Shown here: one piece after another, positions 27,992-36,563 of the stretch | Layout of the letters: each line of letters starts with the position of its first letter | How positions within the stretch are numbered: the first letter of the stretch is position 1 | NCBI RefSeq assembly: GCF_002127585.1 | Contig: NZ_NEGZ01000022.1 | Span: 37,020-74,731 of the forward strand | DNA length: 37,712 bases | Direction of reading: 5' to 3' | Source of the DNA: Janthinobacterium sp. GW458P | GTDB taxonomy: Bacteria; Pseudomonadota; Gammaproteobacteria; Burkholderiales; Burkholderiaceae_D | Notes under the pieces: generated by a model | Told to the model about the DNA's origin: nothing | The model's input: only the letters and a program-made list of their open reading frames with translations | Database searches by the model: none | Made by a program: the position numbers and the translations under genes

Positions 27992-28049
27992 GGCGTTCCC
28001 CTTCCCTGTGCTGCAATTGACTCATGATATCCAGGCGTGCCTTCACTGC

Positions 28050-28910
28050 TTACTTCGTTTTCGATTTCTTGATGTGCTCTTCCAGCTCGTTGAACGTCGG
28101 GCGCTCGGTCGAGAACAGCACCTTGCGGCCGAACTCCACGGCCAGCGCCGGCGCATAACCATTCAGGCTGGCCAGCAGGGTCACTTTCACGCACTGGAAC
28201 ATCTTGCTGGACTCTTCCAGCTTCTGCTCCAGCAGGCTGGCCAGCGGCCCCACGAAACCATAAGCCAGCAGAATGCCGAGAAAGGTGCCAACCAGCGCGT
28301 GCGCGATCAGCATGCCCAGCTCGGCCGGCGGTATGCCCACCGATTCCATCGTGTGCACCACCCCCATGACGGCGGCGACGATACCGAAAGCGGGCAAGCC
28401 GTCGCCCACCTTGGCGATCACGTGGGCCGGCACGGCGCCTTCGTGATGGTGCGTCTCGATCTCGTTATCCATCAGGTTTTCGATCTGGAACGCATCCATA
28501 TTGCCCGATACCATCAGGCGCAGGTAGTCAGTCATGAATTCGACGATATGGTGATCGGCCAGCACGGCCGGATACTTGGAAAACAGCGGGCTCTCCTCCG
28601 GCTTGTCGATATCGCCTTCGATCGACATCAAGCCTTCCTTGCGCACCTTGCTGAGCACTTCGAACAACAGCGACATCAGCTCCATGTACAGTTCCTTGGT
28701 ATAGCGCGAGCCCTTGAACAGGCTGGGCAAGGCTGCGATCGTCGCCTTGATCGCCTTGTTATTGTTACCAACAAGGAAGGCGCCCAGGGCCGCGCCGCCG
28801 ATCATCAGCAGTTCCAGCGGCTGAAACAGCGCCGCCAGATGGCCGCCCGCCAGCGCAAAGCCGCCAAAGACCGAGGCGCAGACGATGATGTATCCGATTA
28901 TGACTAACAA
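28050..28910 (-). CDS. motA: Flagellar stator protein MotA, TTG start
   Basis: A 286-residue MotA with four membrane helices. Starting at TTG 28910, the numbering reproduces E. coli exactly: R90 and E98 in the cytoplasmic loop that engages FliG, and P173 and P222 by the proton channel. The N-terminus MLVIIGYIIV aligns without gap with MLILLGYLVV. No ATG can give this N-terminus; E. coli motA also uses a non-ATG start. GGGAG stands nine bases upstream. First gene of the mot-che transcript, ending 59 bp before motB. Confidence 0.95.
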   Translation of the reverse strand: MLVIIGYIIVCASVFGGFALAGGHLAALFQPLELLMIGGAALGAFLVGNNNKAIKATIAALPSLFKGSRYTKELYMELMSLLFEVLSKVRKEGLMSIEGDIDKPEESPLFSKYPAVLADHHIVEFMTDYLRLMVSGNMDAFQIENLMDNEIETHHHEGAVPAHVIAKVGDGLPAFGIVAAVMGVVHTMESVGIPPAELGMLIAHALVGTFLGILLAYGFVGPLASLLEQKLEESSKMFQCVKVTLLASLNGYAPALAVEFGRKVLFSTERPTFNELEEHIKKSKTK

Positions 28911-28931
28911 GTGCCCTGACTCCCAATTAGG

Positions 28932-29001
28932 GCCGGGCTCGCGCGCCCGGCATGCTCAAACCAGTTCCCGGCAGCCGGCGGCTGTGCCACCGGCGGGGAA
29001 C
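28932..29001 (-). promoter_or_regulatory. Two hairpins in the motA leader
   Basis: GCCGGGC-N6-GCCCGGC (28932-28951) and a longer stem from GTTCCC (28964-28969) to GGGAAC (28996-29001) with inner CCGG pairing. Both lie between the motA start and its likely promoter, so the motA mRNA would carry a structured leader. Confidence 0.5.
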
Positions 29002-29028
29002 AGCGACAAGAAAGTAACCAAAAGTTAA

Positions 29029-29049
29029 TTGAAATGGCCTGCATTTCAA
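29029..29049. promoter_or_regulatory. TTGAAATG-N5-CATTTCAA operator candidate upstream of motA
   Basis: Perfect 8-bp inverted arms with a 5-bp spacer, about 120 bp upstream of motA. A third copy of ATTTCAA follows at 29053-29059. Symmetric, near the first gene of the mot-che block, and therefore a candidate site for FlhDC or another activator. The binding protein is not known. Confidence 0.4.
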
Positions 29050-29129
29050 CACAATTTCAACAAAATGCCGTGTGGAACTACAATAACGTGAGATTGTCCT
29101 CCGGGCAAGCAAATAACGCAGACAATTGC

Positions 29130-29936
29130 TTAAAAGCACCATAAGTAGAGCAAGGGGCCACCCTCTGTGGCGGCAATGGTCTTATCGGGCTCGCGCGCCG
29201 CAATCTTGAATTCGTAACTAAGAAGCATGCCACCGGGCAACATTTCCCTTTCAGCCTTGATCCACAGGGCTTGCATCGCGGCTGGCGACAGGTAGGCAAA
29301 CACCACATCGTAGTGGCCGAAATCGAGCGCCTCGTAGTCGCCGCGCAGAAAGCGCGCGCGGCTGCCGCTCGCCAGTGCGCGCAGCCGGCTCAGCAACCAA
29401 GGCAGGGGCGCCAGCTCGATACCGCAGCATTGCCCATCGGGGCGGCGCCGCGCCAGATCCAGCACCAGGCCGCCCAGGCCGCTGCCGATGTCGACGAAGC
29501 GCACGCCGGGCCTATCGGCAATCAGCTGCGCCACGGCCTGCCACACGGCCGGCCCCGATGGATAAAACGGCACTTGCGTGCGAAACGTGGACCAGTACAG
29601 GCTCAGCAAGAAGACAAACACCAGCAGAAAAAAGACCGGCGGCAAGGCCAGCAAGCTGGCGCCCAGCAGGGCCGGCGCGAACAGCAAGCCGATCGCGCAC
29701 CACCAGCGCGCCAGCCCCGCGCGCCACGTGATGAGCGCCGCCAGCACGCCTTGCAGCAACGCCACCACCGGCAGCGACATGCGCACGCCGGCGCGCGCCA
29801 GGCCATAGACGAGCAGCAGCATCAGGGGTACGGCCAGCACCTGGATCAGCAGGGCCTTGAGCGCGGGCGCGCGCAGGATTTGTCGCAGCATGGGCAGGCA
29901 GGGGAAGAAAAACGCCAGTGTAAGCGAAAGCACCAT
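29130..29936 (-). CDS. Membrane-anchored class I SAM methyltransferase, FAM173-like
   Basis: A 268-residue protein in two parts. Residues 1-115 hold about four hydrophobic helices (27-47, 53-70, 78-93, 95-114). Residues 140-268 are a class I methyltransferase: SAM loop FVDIGSGLGG (147-156), acidic residue in GIELAP, and GHYDVVFAYLSPAAMQAL. The combination GIELxPxLxxLSRxRA followed by a VFxYLSPxxM segment resembles FAM173/ATPSCKMT lysine methyltransferases. Substrate unknown. It sits between flhC and motA. ATG 29936 lies at the edge of the flhC terminator and has no clear ribosome-binding site; ATG 29891 is an alternative. Confidence 0.75.
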   Translation of the reverse strand: MVLSLTLAFFFPCLPMLRQILRAPALKALLIQVLAVPLMLLLVYGLARAGVRMSLPVVALLQGVLAALITWRAGLARWWCAIGLLFAPALLGASLLALPPVFFLLVFVFLLSLYWSTFRTQVPFYPSGPAVWQAVAQLIADRPGVRFVDIGSGLGGLVLDLARRRPDGQCCGIELAPLPWLLSRLRALASGSRARFLRGDYEALDFGHYDVVFAYLSPAAMQALWIKAEREMLPGGMLLSYEFKIAAREPDKTIAATEGGPLLYLWCF

Positions 29937-29937
29937 G

Positions 29938-29975
29938 AAAAAACCGGAGACCGGTCTGGCGACCGGCTCCGGCTT
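29938..29975 (-). terminator. Intrinsic terminator of flhDC
   Basis: On the minus strand, GCCGGAGCCGGTC and GACCGGTCTCCGGT pair around GCCA and are followed by TTTTTTC. It lies 30 bp past the flhC stop codon and directly before the methyltransferase gene, so that gene needs read-through or its own promoter. Confidence 0.88.
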
Positions 29976-30004
29976 TCACTATGAAGATGATAGGGACGGA
30001 TGCG

Positions 30005-30565
30005 TCAGACGGCCAGGCCGGAAGGCATTGCCGCCGCCACATCGCGCGCCTTCTTGGTCTTGCCGGCACGCGAAGGCATGTGGCACAGGCCGCAGACATA
30101 ATCGGCGTTCAGGTCGAGGCAGTTGACGACAAACTTGCCGCCGCATTTGCCGCAGGGCGCCATGTCCAGCATCTTGCTGCTGAAGAAACGCACCAGCGTC
30201 CAGGCGCGGGTCAGCGACAGCAGCGGCTCTTCGCCCGCCTCCGGCGGCATCTGCTCCAGGTACAACTTGTACGCCTTCATCACCGCCTCGATGCCGGTCG
30301 CACCGGCGTGGTCGACGAGGAACTTGTGGATATTGATGAACAGCGAGGAATGGATATTCGGCTGCCAGGTGAGGAACCAGTCGGTGGAAAACGGCAGCAT
30401 GCCCTTGGGCGGGGAGACGCCCTTCAATTCCTTGTACAAATTCAACAGGCGCTCGCGCGACAGCGAGACTTCGGTCTCCAGCAGTTGCAGGCGGGCGCCA
30501 AGCTGTATCAATTCGATGGCCAGCTGGATTTCCTGCGCTTCCGATACGACACTTTTCTTGGCCAT
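30005..30565 (-). CDS. flhC: Flagellar master regulator subunit FlhC
   Basis: A 186-residue FlhC. The four zinc-binding cysteines are C138, C141, C158 and C161 (CGKC and CGLC). FlhC provides most DNA contacts in the FlhD4C2 complex that activates class II flagellar operons. N-terminal QEIQLAIELIQLGARLQLLETEV is typical. It follows flhD, separated by 147 bp that contain repeats and a long hairpin, unlike the short gap of enterics. Confidence 0.96.
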   Translation of the reverse strand: MAKKSVVSEAQEIQLAIELIQLGARLQLLETEVSLSRERLLNLYKELKGVSPPKGMLPFSTDWFLTWQPNIHSSLFINIHKFLVDHAGATGIEAVMKAYKLYLEQMPPEAGEEPLLSLTRAWTLVRFFSSKMLDMAPCGKCGGKFVVNCLDLNADYVCGLCHMPSRAGKTKKARDVAAAMPSGLAV

Positions 30566-30579
30566 GCTGTGTGCTCCAC

Positions 30580-30621
30580 GACTGACTGATGCTGACTAAC
30601 TGATACTGACTGCTACTGACT
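30580..30621. repeat. Three 14-bp direct repeats before flhC
   Basis: gactgactgatgct, gactaactgatact and gactgctactgact are consecutive units that end 14 bp upstream of the flhC start, where the ribosome would bind. Copy-number change here could alter flhC expression by slippage; no variant can be seen from one sequence. Confidence 0.6.
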
Positions 30622-30634
30622 AAAGGGCTGCCAG

Positions 30635-30703
30635 CAAAACGTTCAGGGCAAGGCGCGTTGCGAATGTACGGCGAGGCAATGCAACGCAGCCATGGACGTT
30701 TTG
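30635..30703. repeat. Long nested inverted repeat between flhD and flhC
   Basis: Outer arms CAAAACGTTCAGGGC and GCCATGGACGTTTTG match at 13 of 15 positions. Inner arms GCGTTGC (30655-30661) and GCAACGC (30681-30687) are perfect. The element begins 9 bp past the flhD stop codon on the minus strand. It may act as an mRNA stabiliser, an attenuator, or simply be a dispersed REP-like element. Confidence 0.7.
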
Positions 30704-30712
30704 ACGGAAACC

Positions 30713-31030
30713 TTAAGCGATTTCTTCGACGCCCTGGCCGGCCATGAGGATGGCGGCGTGCGACTGGGCCAGCGAGCGGTCTTTATTGTAATTCGTCAGC
30801 ATGCCAAGGATGGCACTGTCGTCGAAGCGGAAGCGGGCCAGCATCATGTTGCCACCAGCCAACTTCAGGATCTGCGCATTGCTCATGCCTTCGATCAATT
30901 CTGCGATTTCAGCGGAGATACCCAGACGGAAGATGGCCGTTACCTTGTCCGCACGAATCATTTGCTGAGCCAGCATCAGGTAGCTCAGGTTAGCGTCGCG
31001 AATCTCAGCCATCATATCGTTAGCAGTCAT
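30713..31030 (-). CDS. flhD: Flagellar master regulator subunit FlhD
   Basis: A 105-residue helical protein (107 if the upstream ATG is used): AEIRDANLSYLMLAQQMIRAD and GMSNAQILKLA are family signatures. FlhD dimers pair with FlhC to form FlhD4C2. ATG 31030 is chosen because GAGGAG lies six bases upstream; ATG 31036 touches that site directly. The gene follows a 586-bp regulatory region shared with kynU. Confidence 0.95.
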   Translation of the reverse strand: MTANDMMAEIRDANLSYLMLAQQMIRADKVTAIFRLGISAEIAELIEGMSNAQILKLAGGNMMLARFRFDDSAILGMLTNYNKDRSLAQSHAAILMAGQGVEEIA

Positions 31031-31036
31031 TTCCAT

Positions 31037-31622
31037 CTCCTCAATCCGTTGAATTCAGCTGGCCTTGTGTGTTGCCAGTGAGATACATTCTGCAGGAGCA
31101 ACATCAAACGCAACAGAGGCCTAGCGCTGTATTTTTGGTCGGGGAATTGCGGATAGGGTCGTAGGTGTTTGTCTGACAAACACTGCTCGACCATGGTCGC
31201 ACGCCAGTAAGGGCGCGGATTGTAGAGATGTGCAAGGAGCCGGATTTGCCTGACTTTTCGCTTGCAATGAAATCACTTTTTTACAACAACTTGACCTTAA
31301 TCAAGCCCACTAACTGAGGTAACGGCAGCTTCGGCGGGAACTTTAGGCTCTTTTTTTAAAATATTTAAAAAGTACGTTGCATGCCCGACGGAGTTCCACC
31401 CTTCATGTAATCGTTGACGGCGGCAATTTGCAGAACTTTAGGGCTGCTTGAAAAATATTTCAAAAAATCGTGATTTTTTTCGTTGACGCCCCTCAAGCAC
31501 GCATTTTCCCGTCACATTTTCATGCTGGCAAACACGCTTGGAGGCAGGGATTTGCTACACTGCCGCAACCGCACGATACTTTAAGCCTCAAGCAATATCG
31601 TGCCATCCTGATAAGTCTCAAC
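31037..31622. promoter_or_regulatory. Long flhDC-kynU divergent control region
   Basis: 586 bp without a convincing gene, AT-rich towards kynU. It contains palindromes GTGTTTGTCTGACAAACAC (31165-31183), CGACCATGGTCG (31188-31199), TTTTTAAA-ATA-TTTAAAAA (31353-31371), TTGAAA-AATA-TTTCAA (31448-31463) and AAAAAATC-GT-GATTTTTT (31462-31479), plus an FNR-type site at 31291. It probably serves both flhDC and kynUA. Exact promoters could not be placed by eye. Confidence 0.6.
31291..31304. promoter_or_regulatory. FNR/Anr-like site
   Basis: TTGACCTTAATCAA matches the FNR/Anr consensus TTGAT-N4-ATCAA except for one base. It lies about 260 bp upstream of flhD and 320 bp upstream of kynU. It would connect motility or tryptophan breakdown to oxygen supply. 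Confidence 0.45.
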
Positions 31623-32885
31623 ATGAAAGCCACCGTGATTTCTCAACATGACTGCCGTGCGCGCGACCTCGACGATCCCCTGGCGCCACTGCGCCTGCGG
31701 TTCGACCTGCCCGCTGGCGTGATTTACCTCGACGGCAACTCGCTGGGCGCGCGGCCGAAGGCGGCGCTGGAGCGCGCCTGCCAGGTCATCACCGCCGAAT
31801 GGGGCAAGGACCTGATCCGCAGCTGGAATACGGCCGGCTGGTTCGACCTGCCCAAGCGCCTGGGTAACCGCCTGGCACCGCTGCTGGGCGCGCAGGCGGG
31901 TGAAGTCGTCATCACCGACACCACCTCCGTCAATCTGTTCAAGGCCCTGGCCGCCGCCCTGCAGATGCAGGCCAGCGATCCCGCGCGCGCCGCGCGGCGC
32001 ATCATCGTCAGCGAGCGCAGCAACTTCCCCACCGACCTGTACATGGCGCAAGGCCTGTCCGCCTGGCTGGACCGCGGCTACCAGTTGCGCCTGGTCGACA
32101 GCCCGGACGAACTGGCGCAAGCCATCGATGCCGATTGCGCCGTCGCCATGCTCACGCACGTCAATTACCGCACCGGCTACCAGCACGACATGGCCGCCGT
32201 CAGCAGCCACTGCCACGCGCAAGGCGCACTGGCGCTGTGGGACCTGGCCCATTCGGCCGGCGCCGTACCGCTGGACCTGAACGGCGCCGGTGCCGACCTG
32301 GCCGTCGGCTGCACCTATAAATACCTGAACGGCGGCCCCGGTTCGCCCGCCTTCATCTGGGTGCCGGAAAAGCACCAGGCGCGCTTCCGCCAGCCCTTGT
32401 CCGGCTGGTGGGGCCACGCCGCGCCGTTCGCCATGGACCCGGGCTTCGCGCCCGCCGACGGCATCGCGCGCGCCCTGTGCGGCACGCAGCCCGTCATCTC
32501 GCTGGCCCTGGTCGAATGCGGCCTCGACATCTTTGCGCAAACGAGCATGGAAGCCATCCGTCGCAAGTCGCTGGCCCTGACGGATTTGTTCATCGCGCTG
32601 GTGGAACAGCGCTGCGCCAGCCATCCGCTGGGCCTCGTCACGCCGCGCGAGCATGCGCGCCGCGGCAGCCAGGTCAGCTTCACGCACCCGCACGGCTATG
32701 CCGTGATGCAGGCGCTGATCGCGCGCGGCGTGATCGGCGACTACCGCGAACCGGCCATCATGCGCTTTGGCTTTACGCCCCTGTACACGAGCTTTGCCGA
32801 TGTGTGGGATGCGGTAGAAATTTTGCGCGACATCCTCGACACACTAGCCTACGACATCGCCGCCAAGCGCGATGCAGTCACCTGA
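31623..32885 (+). CDS. kynU: Kynureninase
   Basis: A 420-residue PLP enzyme (aminotransferase fold) that cleaves kynurenine to anthranilate and alanine. The PLP lysine is K233 in [15 protein letters not shown]. Other features: [43 protein letters not shown] and [12 protein letters not shown]. The frame is open back to 31470, but [10 protein letters not shown] at 31623 gives the normal length. kynA follows 8 bp later. Confidence 0.95.
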   Translation: MKATVISQHDCRARDLDDPLAPLRLRFDLPAGVIYLDGNSLGARPKAALERACQVITAEWGKDLIRSWNTAGWFDLPKRLGNRLAPLLGAQAGEVVITDTTSVNLFKALAAALQMQASDPARAARRIIVSERSNFPTDLYMAQGLSAWLDRGYQLRLVDSPDELAQAIDADCAVAMLTHVNYRTGYQHDMAAVSSHCHAQGALALWDLAHSAGAVPLDLNGAGADLAVGCTYKYLNGGPGSPAFIWVPEKHQARFRQPLSGWWGHAAPFAMDPGFAPADGIARALCGTQPVISLALVECGLDIFAQTSMEAIRRKSLALTDLFIALVEQRCASHPLGLVTPREHARRGSQVSFTHPHGYAVMQALIARGVIGDYREPAIMRFGFTPLYTSFADVWDAVEILRDILDTLAYDIAAKRDAVT

Positions 32886-32893
32886 ACCATCCC

Positions 32894-33781
32894 ATGAGCG
32901 ACGACAAGAATATGAACAAGGAAAACACCAGCGGCTGCCCCATGCATGCCGGCGGCCAGGATGCGCAGTGGCACGGCGCGCAGATGGATTTCAGCGAATC
33001 GATGAGCTATGGCAACTACCTGGCGCTGGACCGCATCCTCACGGCCCAGCATCCGCTCTCCCCCAACCACAACGAGATGCTGTTCATCGTGCAGCACCAG
33101 ACCAGCGAATTGTGGATGAAGCTGATGCTGCACGAAATGCACGCCGTGCGCGCCAACCTGCAAAGCGGCGACCTGGCGCCCGCATTTAAAATGCTGGCCC
33201 GCGTGGCGCGCATCATGGATCAATTGGTGCATGCCTGGGACGTGCTGGCCACCATGACGCCGCCCGAATACACGGCCATCCGCCCCTACCTGGGCGCCTC
33301 GTCCGGCTTCCAGTCCTTCCAGTACCGCGAGATCGAATTCATCCTGGGGAACAAGAACGCCGCCCTGCTCAACGTGCATGCGACGGCCCCCGACACCTAC
33401 AAGACGCTCGATGCCGCCCTGCGCGCGCCGTCCGTCTACGATGAAGCCATCAAGCTGCTGGCGCGCAGCGGCCTGCCCATCGCTCCCGAGCGCCTGGACG
33501 CCGACTGGACCCTGCCGACCGCCTCCGACGCGTCCGTCAAGGCGGCGTGGCTGGAAGTCTACCGCGACCCGTCGAAACACTGGGCCCTGTACGAGCTGGC
33601 CGAAAAGCTGGTCGACCTGGAAACGGCCTTCCGCTTCTGGCGCTTCCGCCACGTGACGACGGTCGAACGCATCATCGGCTTCAAGACGGGCACGGGCGGC
33701 ACGGCGGGCGTGAGCTATTTGCGCAAGATGCTCGACGTGGTATTGTTCCCCGAGTTGTTCGCCCTGCGCACCGAGCTATAA
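32894..33781 (+). CDS. kynA: Tryptophan 2,3-dioxygenase
   Basis: A 295-residue heme dioxygenase that converts L-tryptophan to N-formylkynurenine, the first step of the kynurenine pathway. H68 in [14 protein letters not shown] corresponds to the distal histidine and H253 in [15 protein letters not shown] to the proximal heme ligand; [11 protein letters not shown] is the conserved end. ATG 32894 is used; ATG 32912 is possible. A CPMH sequence occurs in the variable N-terminal tail. The formamidase kynB, usual partner in a kynBUA operon, is not in the window. Confidence 0.95.
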   Translation: MSDDKNMNKENTSGCPMHAGGQDAQWHGAQMDFSESMSYGNYLALDRILTAQHPLSPNHNEMLFIVQHQTSELWMKLMLHEMHAVRANLQSGDLAPAFKMLARVARIMDQLVHAWDVLATMTPPEYTAIRPYLGASSGFQSFQYREIEFILGNKNAALLNVHATAPDTYKTLDAALRAPSVYDEAIKLLARSGLPIAPERLDADWTLPTASDASVKAAWLEVYRDPSKHWALYELAEKLVDLETAFRFWRFRHVTTVERIIGFKTGTGGTAGVSYLRKMLDVVLFPELFALRTEL

Positions 33782-33914
33782 AAATGCCAGACCAAATTGA
33801 CTGCGCGGCGCGCCTTGCGGCCTGCGATGCTCACTGTGCATGCGCACAGCTGCGCGTCTCGGCCGCAATCCACTGCCGCCCGCTACGATTTTGCCGGGCA
33901 TTCTACAAGGAGAA

Positions 33915-34386
33915 ATGATGTCGCCTCTCGTCCTGACCCTGGCCGGCCTGTGGAATTCCGGGCCGCAGCACTGGCAAACCCATTGGGAAGCGCGCCACCC
34001 GCAATGGTCGCGCGCGCAGCACCGGGAATGGCAGACGCCGGACAAGGACGAATGGGTGGCGGAGCTGGACCGCCAGCGGCTCGCCGCACCGGATCGCCGG
34101 CGCCTTCCTCGTCGCCCCCAGCGACGTGGAGGCCCCGTCCTACCCGTCTGGCACCACGGGTTTCTCTCCCATGCCGCTGCAAGCCTTGCCCTTCCCCAGT
34201 CTGGTGGTGGCCAGCGGCAATGATCCCTACGTCAGCTTCACGCGCGCACGCGCGTTTGCAGCCGCCTGGGGCAGCGATTTCACCATGATCGGCGACGCCG
34301 GTCACATCAACGGCGACGCCGGTTACGGTCCCTGGCCGGAAGGCGAACAGCTGCTGCTGGACTTCTGCGCCGCGCACCAGCCCTGA
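33915..34386 (+). pseudogene. RBBP9/YdeN-type serine hydrolase, internally deleted
   Basis: Frame 1 gives a proper start (SPLVLTLAGLWNSGPQHWQT, HPQWSRAQHREWQTPDKDEW) with an AAGGAGA ribosome-binding site. A second frame gives the matching C-terminal half (GAFLVAPSDVEAPSYP, PFPSLVVASGNDPYVSF, IGDAGHINGDAGYGPWPEG), with catalytic Asp and His regions. At about 34075-34095 the two join out of frame, and the segment that should carry the nucleophile GHSLG is missing, about 100 bp. It is therefore broken, either in the genome or by assembly. Confidence 0.8.
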
Positions 34387-34494
34387 ACCGGGGCGTACGC
34401 GCGCGCACGATAGACGCGCCCGCATTTGCCCGCAAGTAAGAACGCAGGCAGAATCGTGGCCTTTCCATTGCGGCGCCCTGGCGCCAGCCTCACG

Positions 34495-36561
34495 ATGAAA
34501 CGTCCGCTCTTGCCAGTTCTCCTGCCCTTGCTGCTCTGCTCCGCCCTCGCCCACGGCGCGCCCTTCTACGAAGGCAAGAGCCTCGCCCATCCCGCCATCA
34601 GCGCCTCGCAGGATAGCGGCCTCGACATCGCCTTCCTCAAGGAAAAAGACGGCGTCAACGGCTATTACTGCGAATGCACGAGCGCCAGTTCGAAAACCTT
34701 CCTGCTCGACCAGTTCGGCAATGCCGTCATCCGCTCCGTCTTCTACGCGTCACTGGACAAGGAATCGGACACCAGCGTGCAAACCATGCTGGTGCTGTTC
34801 CGCCAGGGTGACAAAAACGGTCTGCGCGCCTACCGCTACCACCGCAGTTCCGGCAAGTACCGGCGCCTCGACGGCTTGCAGCCGGCACTGAACCGCATCG
34901 CGGCGCAAACCACCTTGCCCAATGCGGGCCAGGTCAAGGCGGCGCTGGCGAAACTGGCGCCCATGGACTACAGCGTCCCGCGCGGCAAGAGCGGCAATGC
35001 GGACTTCGACGCCATCGACCATACGCAAGGCAGCATCGTTGGCTACTACGGCGTCGACGGCGAGCCCATGGCGGCCGGCGGCAAGGACATCATCACCTAT
35101 AAGAAGACCTTCCAGAAGAAGGGCGGGCGCTTTCTCACGGCCAGCTACACCCTGTACAGCGATGCGGGCGCCGGCATCCTGCCCAATTACCGCCTGTGGC
35201 AAGTGACGTGGGAGACGGCGCCGCAGCAATTCACCGGCAGCGCAGACGGTCCGTCCGTCATCTACAGCCTGGCCTGGGACGATGGCTCGGTGGTCGAGCG
35301 GGGCCAGTACGTGAAAGGCAAGCGCCAGGGCCTGTGGCTGCGCGAGGGCATGCACGAAGGCAGCGAAAAAGGCCATTTCGTCAACGGCCTGCAAGAAGGC
35401 ATGTGGTACTTCAATTATCCCAAACAGAGCGAGAGCGGCATGTACCGCGCCGGCAAGCGCGAGGGCCGCTGGACGGTCACCAACTATGCCGACGAAGACG
35501 AGGTGACGGGTTTCGACACCTACGCCGGCGGCCAGCTGAACGGCCCGCACGAGCGCAGCATGGGCGGCAAAGTGCGCACACGCGGCAACTACGTCAACGG
35601 TTCGCGCCACGGGCCGTGGATCACGGAAGACGGCGACGGCAGCTTTGTCGACGGCTTGCGCGACGGGCCGTGGAAGCTCAGGCTCAAGGACAAGGTCACG
35701 CAAAGTGTCACTTTCGTCAAGGGCAAGAAACAGGGCGAGGCCCTCGACACGGATGCGCAAGGCGCGCTGCGCGTGCGCGACCACTACCAGGCGGGCGTGC
35801 TCGACGGCAGCCGCACGCGCTATCTGGGCCCGGCCGGCAAGGAATACGTGGTCTACACGGCCACCTACCGCAACGGCCAGCTCGATGGGCGTGAACAGGC
35901 GTTTGACGACAGCGGCAAGATCCTGCGCCTCGATACGCTGTGGGACAACGGCAAGAAGCAGGGCCTGGACGCGCGCTACTACCCGAACGGCAAGCCGGAA
36001 CGCCTGGCCGTCGTCGACCAGGGGCGCCTGCTCACGCACCTGCGCGAGTACTATGAAGACGGCCAACTGCTCAACGACATCCACCGCTGCACCTTCAAGG
36101 AGTACGGCAGCACGCGCGACGACGTGTGCGAGTACCACCACATGTACTACCCGGACGGCAAGCCCCAGTACTACTACGCCTTCCAGTACGGCCAGCGCCA
36201 GGAAGGCTATTCGAACTACCCGAACGGCAAGCGCAAGGATGAACTGCTGGTCGACCGCGCCACCGACACTTCCGTCGTCAATGCGTATTACGAAAGCGGC
36301 CAGCTCAAATGCACGGAGCCGCGCAGCGGCCACAGCACGCGCACGGTCAACGGCCAGACCATGATCAGCTACGCTTCGGCCGACCGCGATGGCGACAATA
36401 TCTGCTACCACCCGAACGGCAAGGTGGCCAGCATCTATACCTTCCGCAAGCGCGTGCTCGTCGATTGCGGCAAGCGCTACGATGACACGGGCAAGCAGAC
36501 GTTCCCGGGGCCGGAAGGCTGCCCTCCCCCCAGGAAAGTCGACTACCCGATAGGACTGTGA
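34495..36561 (+). CDS. Exported MORN/YwqK-repeat protein
   Basis: A 688-residue protein with a signal peptide (PLLPVLLPLLLCSALAHGA). After an N-terminal region of about 260 residues, the sequence is a chain of short repeats of the G-x-x-x-G-x-W/Y and YYPNGK type (GKRQGLWL, GKREGRW, GSRHGPW, GLRDGPW, YPNGKPERL, YPDGKPQYY, YPNGKRKDEL, HPNGKVAS), as in MORN and YwqK beta-hairpin proteins. These fold into elongated beta sheets and often bind partners or lipids. Exported to the periplasm or beyond; function unknown. ATG 34495 begins the signal peptide; the frame is open further upstream without signal features. Confidence 0.8.
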   Translation: MKRPLLPVLLPLLLCSALAHGAPFYEGKSLAHPAISASQDSGLDIAFLKEKDGVNGYYCECTSASSKTFLLDQFGNAVIRSVFYASLDKESDTSVQTMLVLFRQGDKNGLRAYRYHRSSGKYRRLDGLQPALNRIAAQTTLPNAGQVKAALAKLAPMDYSVPRGKSGNADFDAIDHTQGSIVGYYGVDGEPMAAGGKDIITYKKTFQKKGGRFLTASYTLYSDAGAGILPNYRLWQVTWETAPQQFTGSADGPSVIYSLAWDDGSVVERGQYVKGKRQGLWLREGMHEGSEKGHFVNGLQEGMWYFNYPKQSESGMYRAGKREGRWTVTNYADEDEVTGFDTYAGGQLNGPHERSMGGKVRTRGNYVNGSRHGPWITEDGDGSFVDGLRDGPWKLRLKDKVTQSVTFVKGKKQGEALDTDAQGALRVRDHYQAGVLDGSRTRYLGPAGKEYVVYTATYRNGQLDGREQAFDDSGKILRLDTLWDNGKKQGLDARYYPNGKPERLAVVDQGRLLTHLREYYEDGQLLNDIHRCTFKEYGSTRDDVCEYHHMYYPDGKPQYYYAFQYGQRQEGYSNYPNGKRKDELLVDRATDTSVVNAYYESGQLKCTEPRSGHSTRTVNGQTMISYASADRDGDNICYHPNGKVASIYTFRKRVLVDCGKRYDDTGKQTFPGPEGCPPPRKVDYPIGL

Positions 36562-36563
36562 CC

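Noticed and set aside
31353..31479. Rho-independent terminators in the AT-rich part upstream of kynU
   Set aside because: The stems are A/T only and no gene ends nearby, so they are reported as palindromes, not as terminators.
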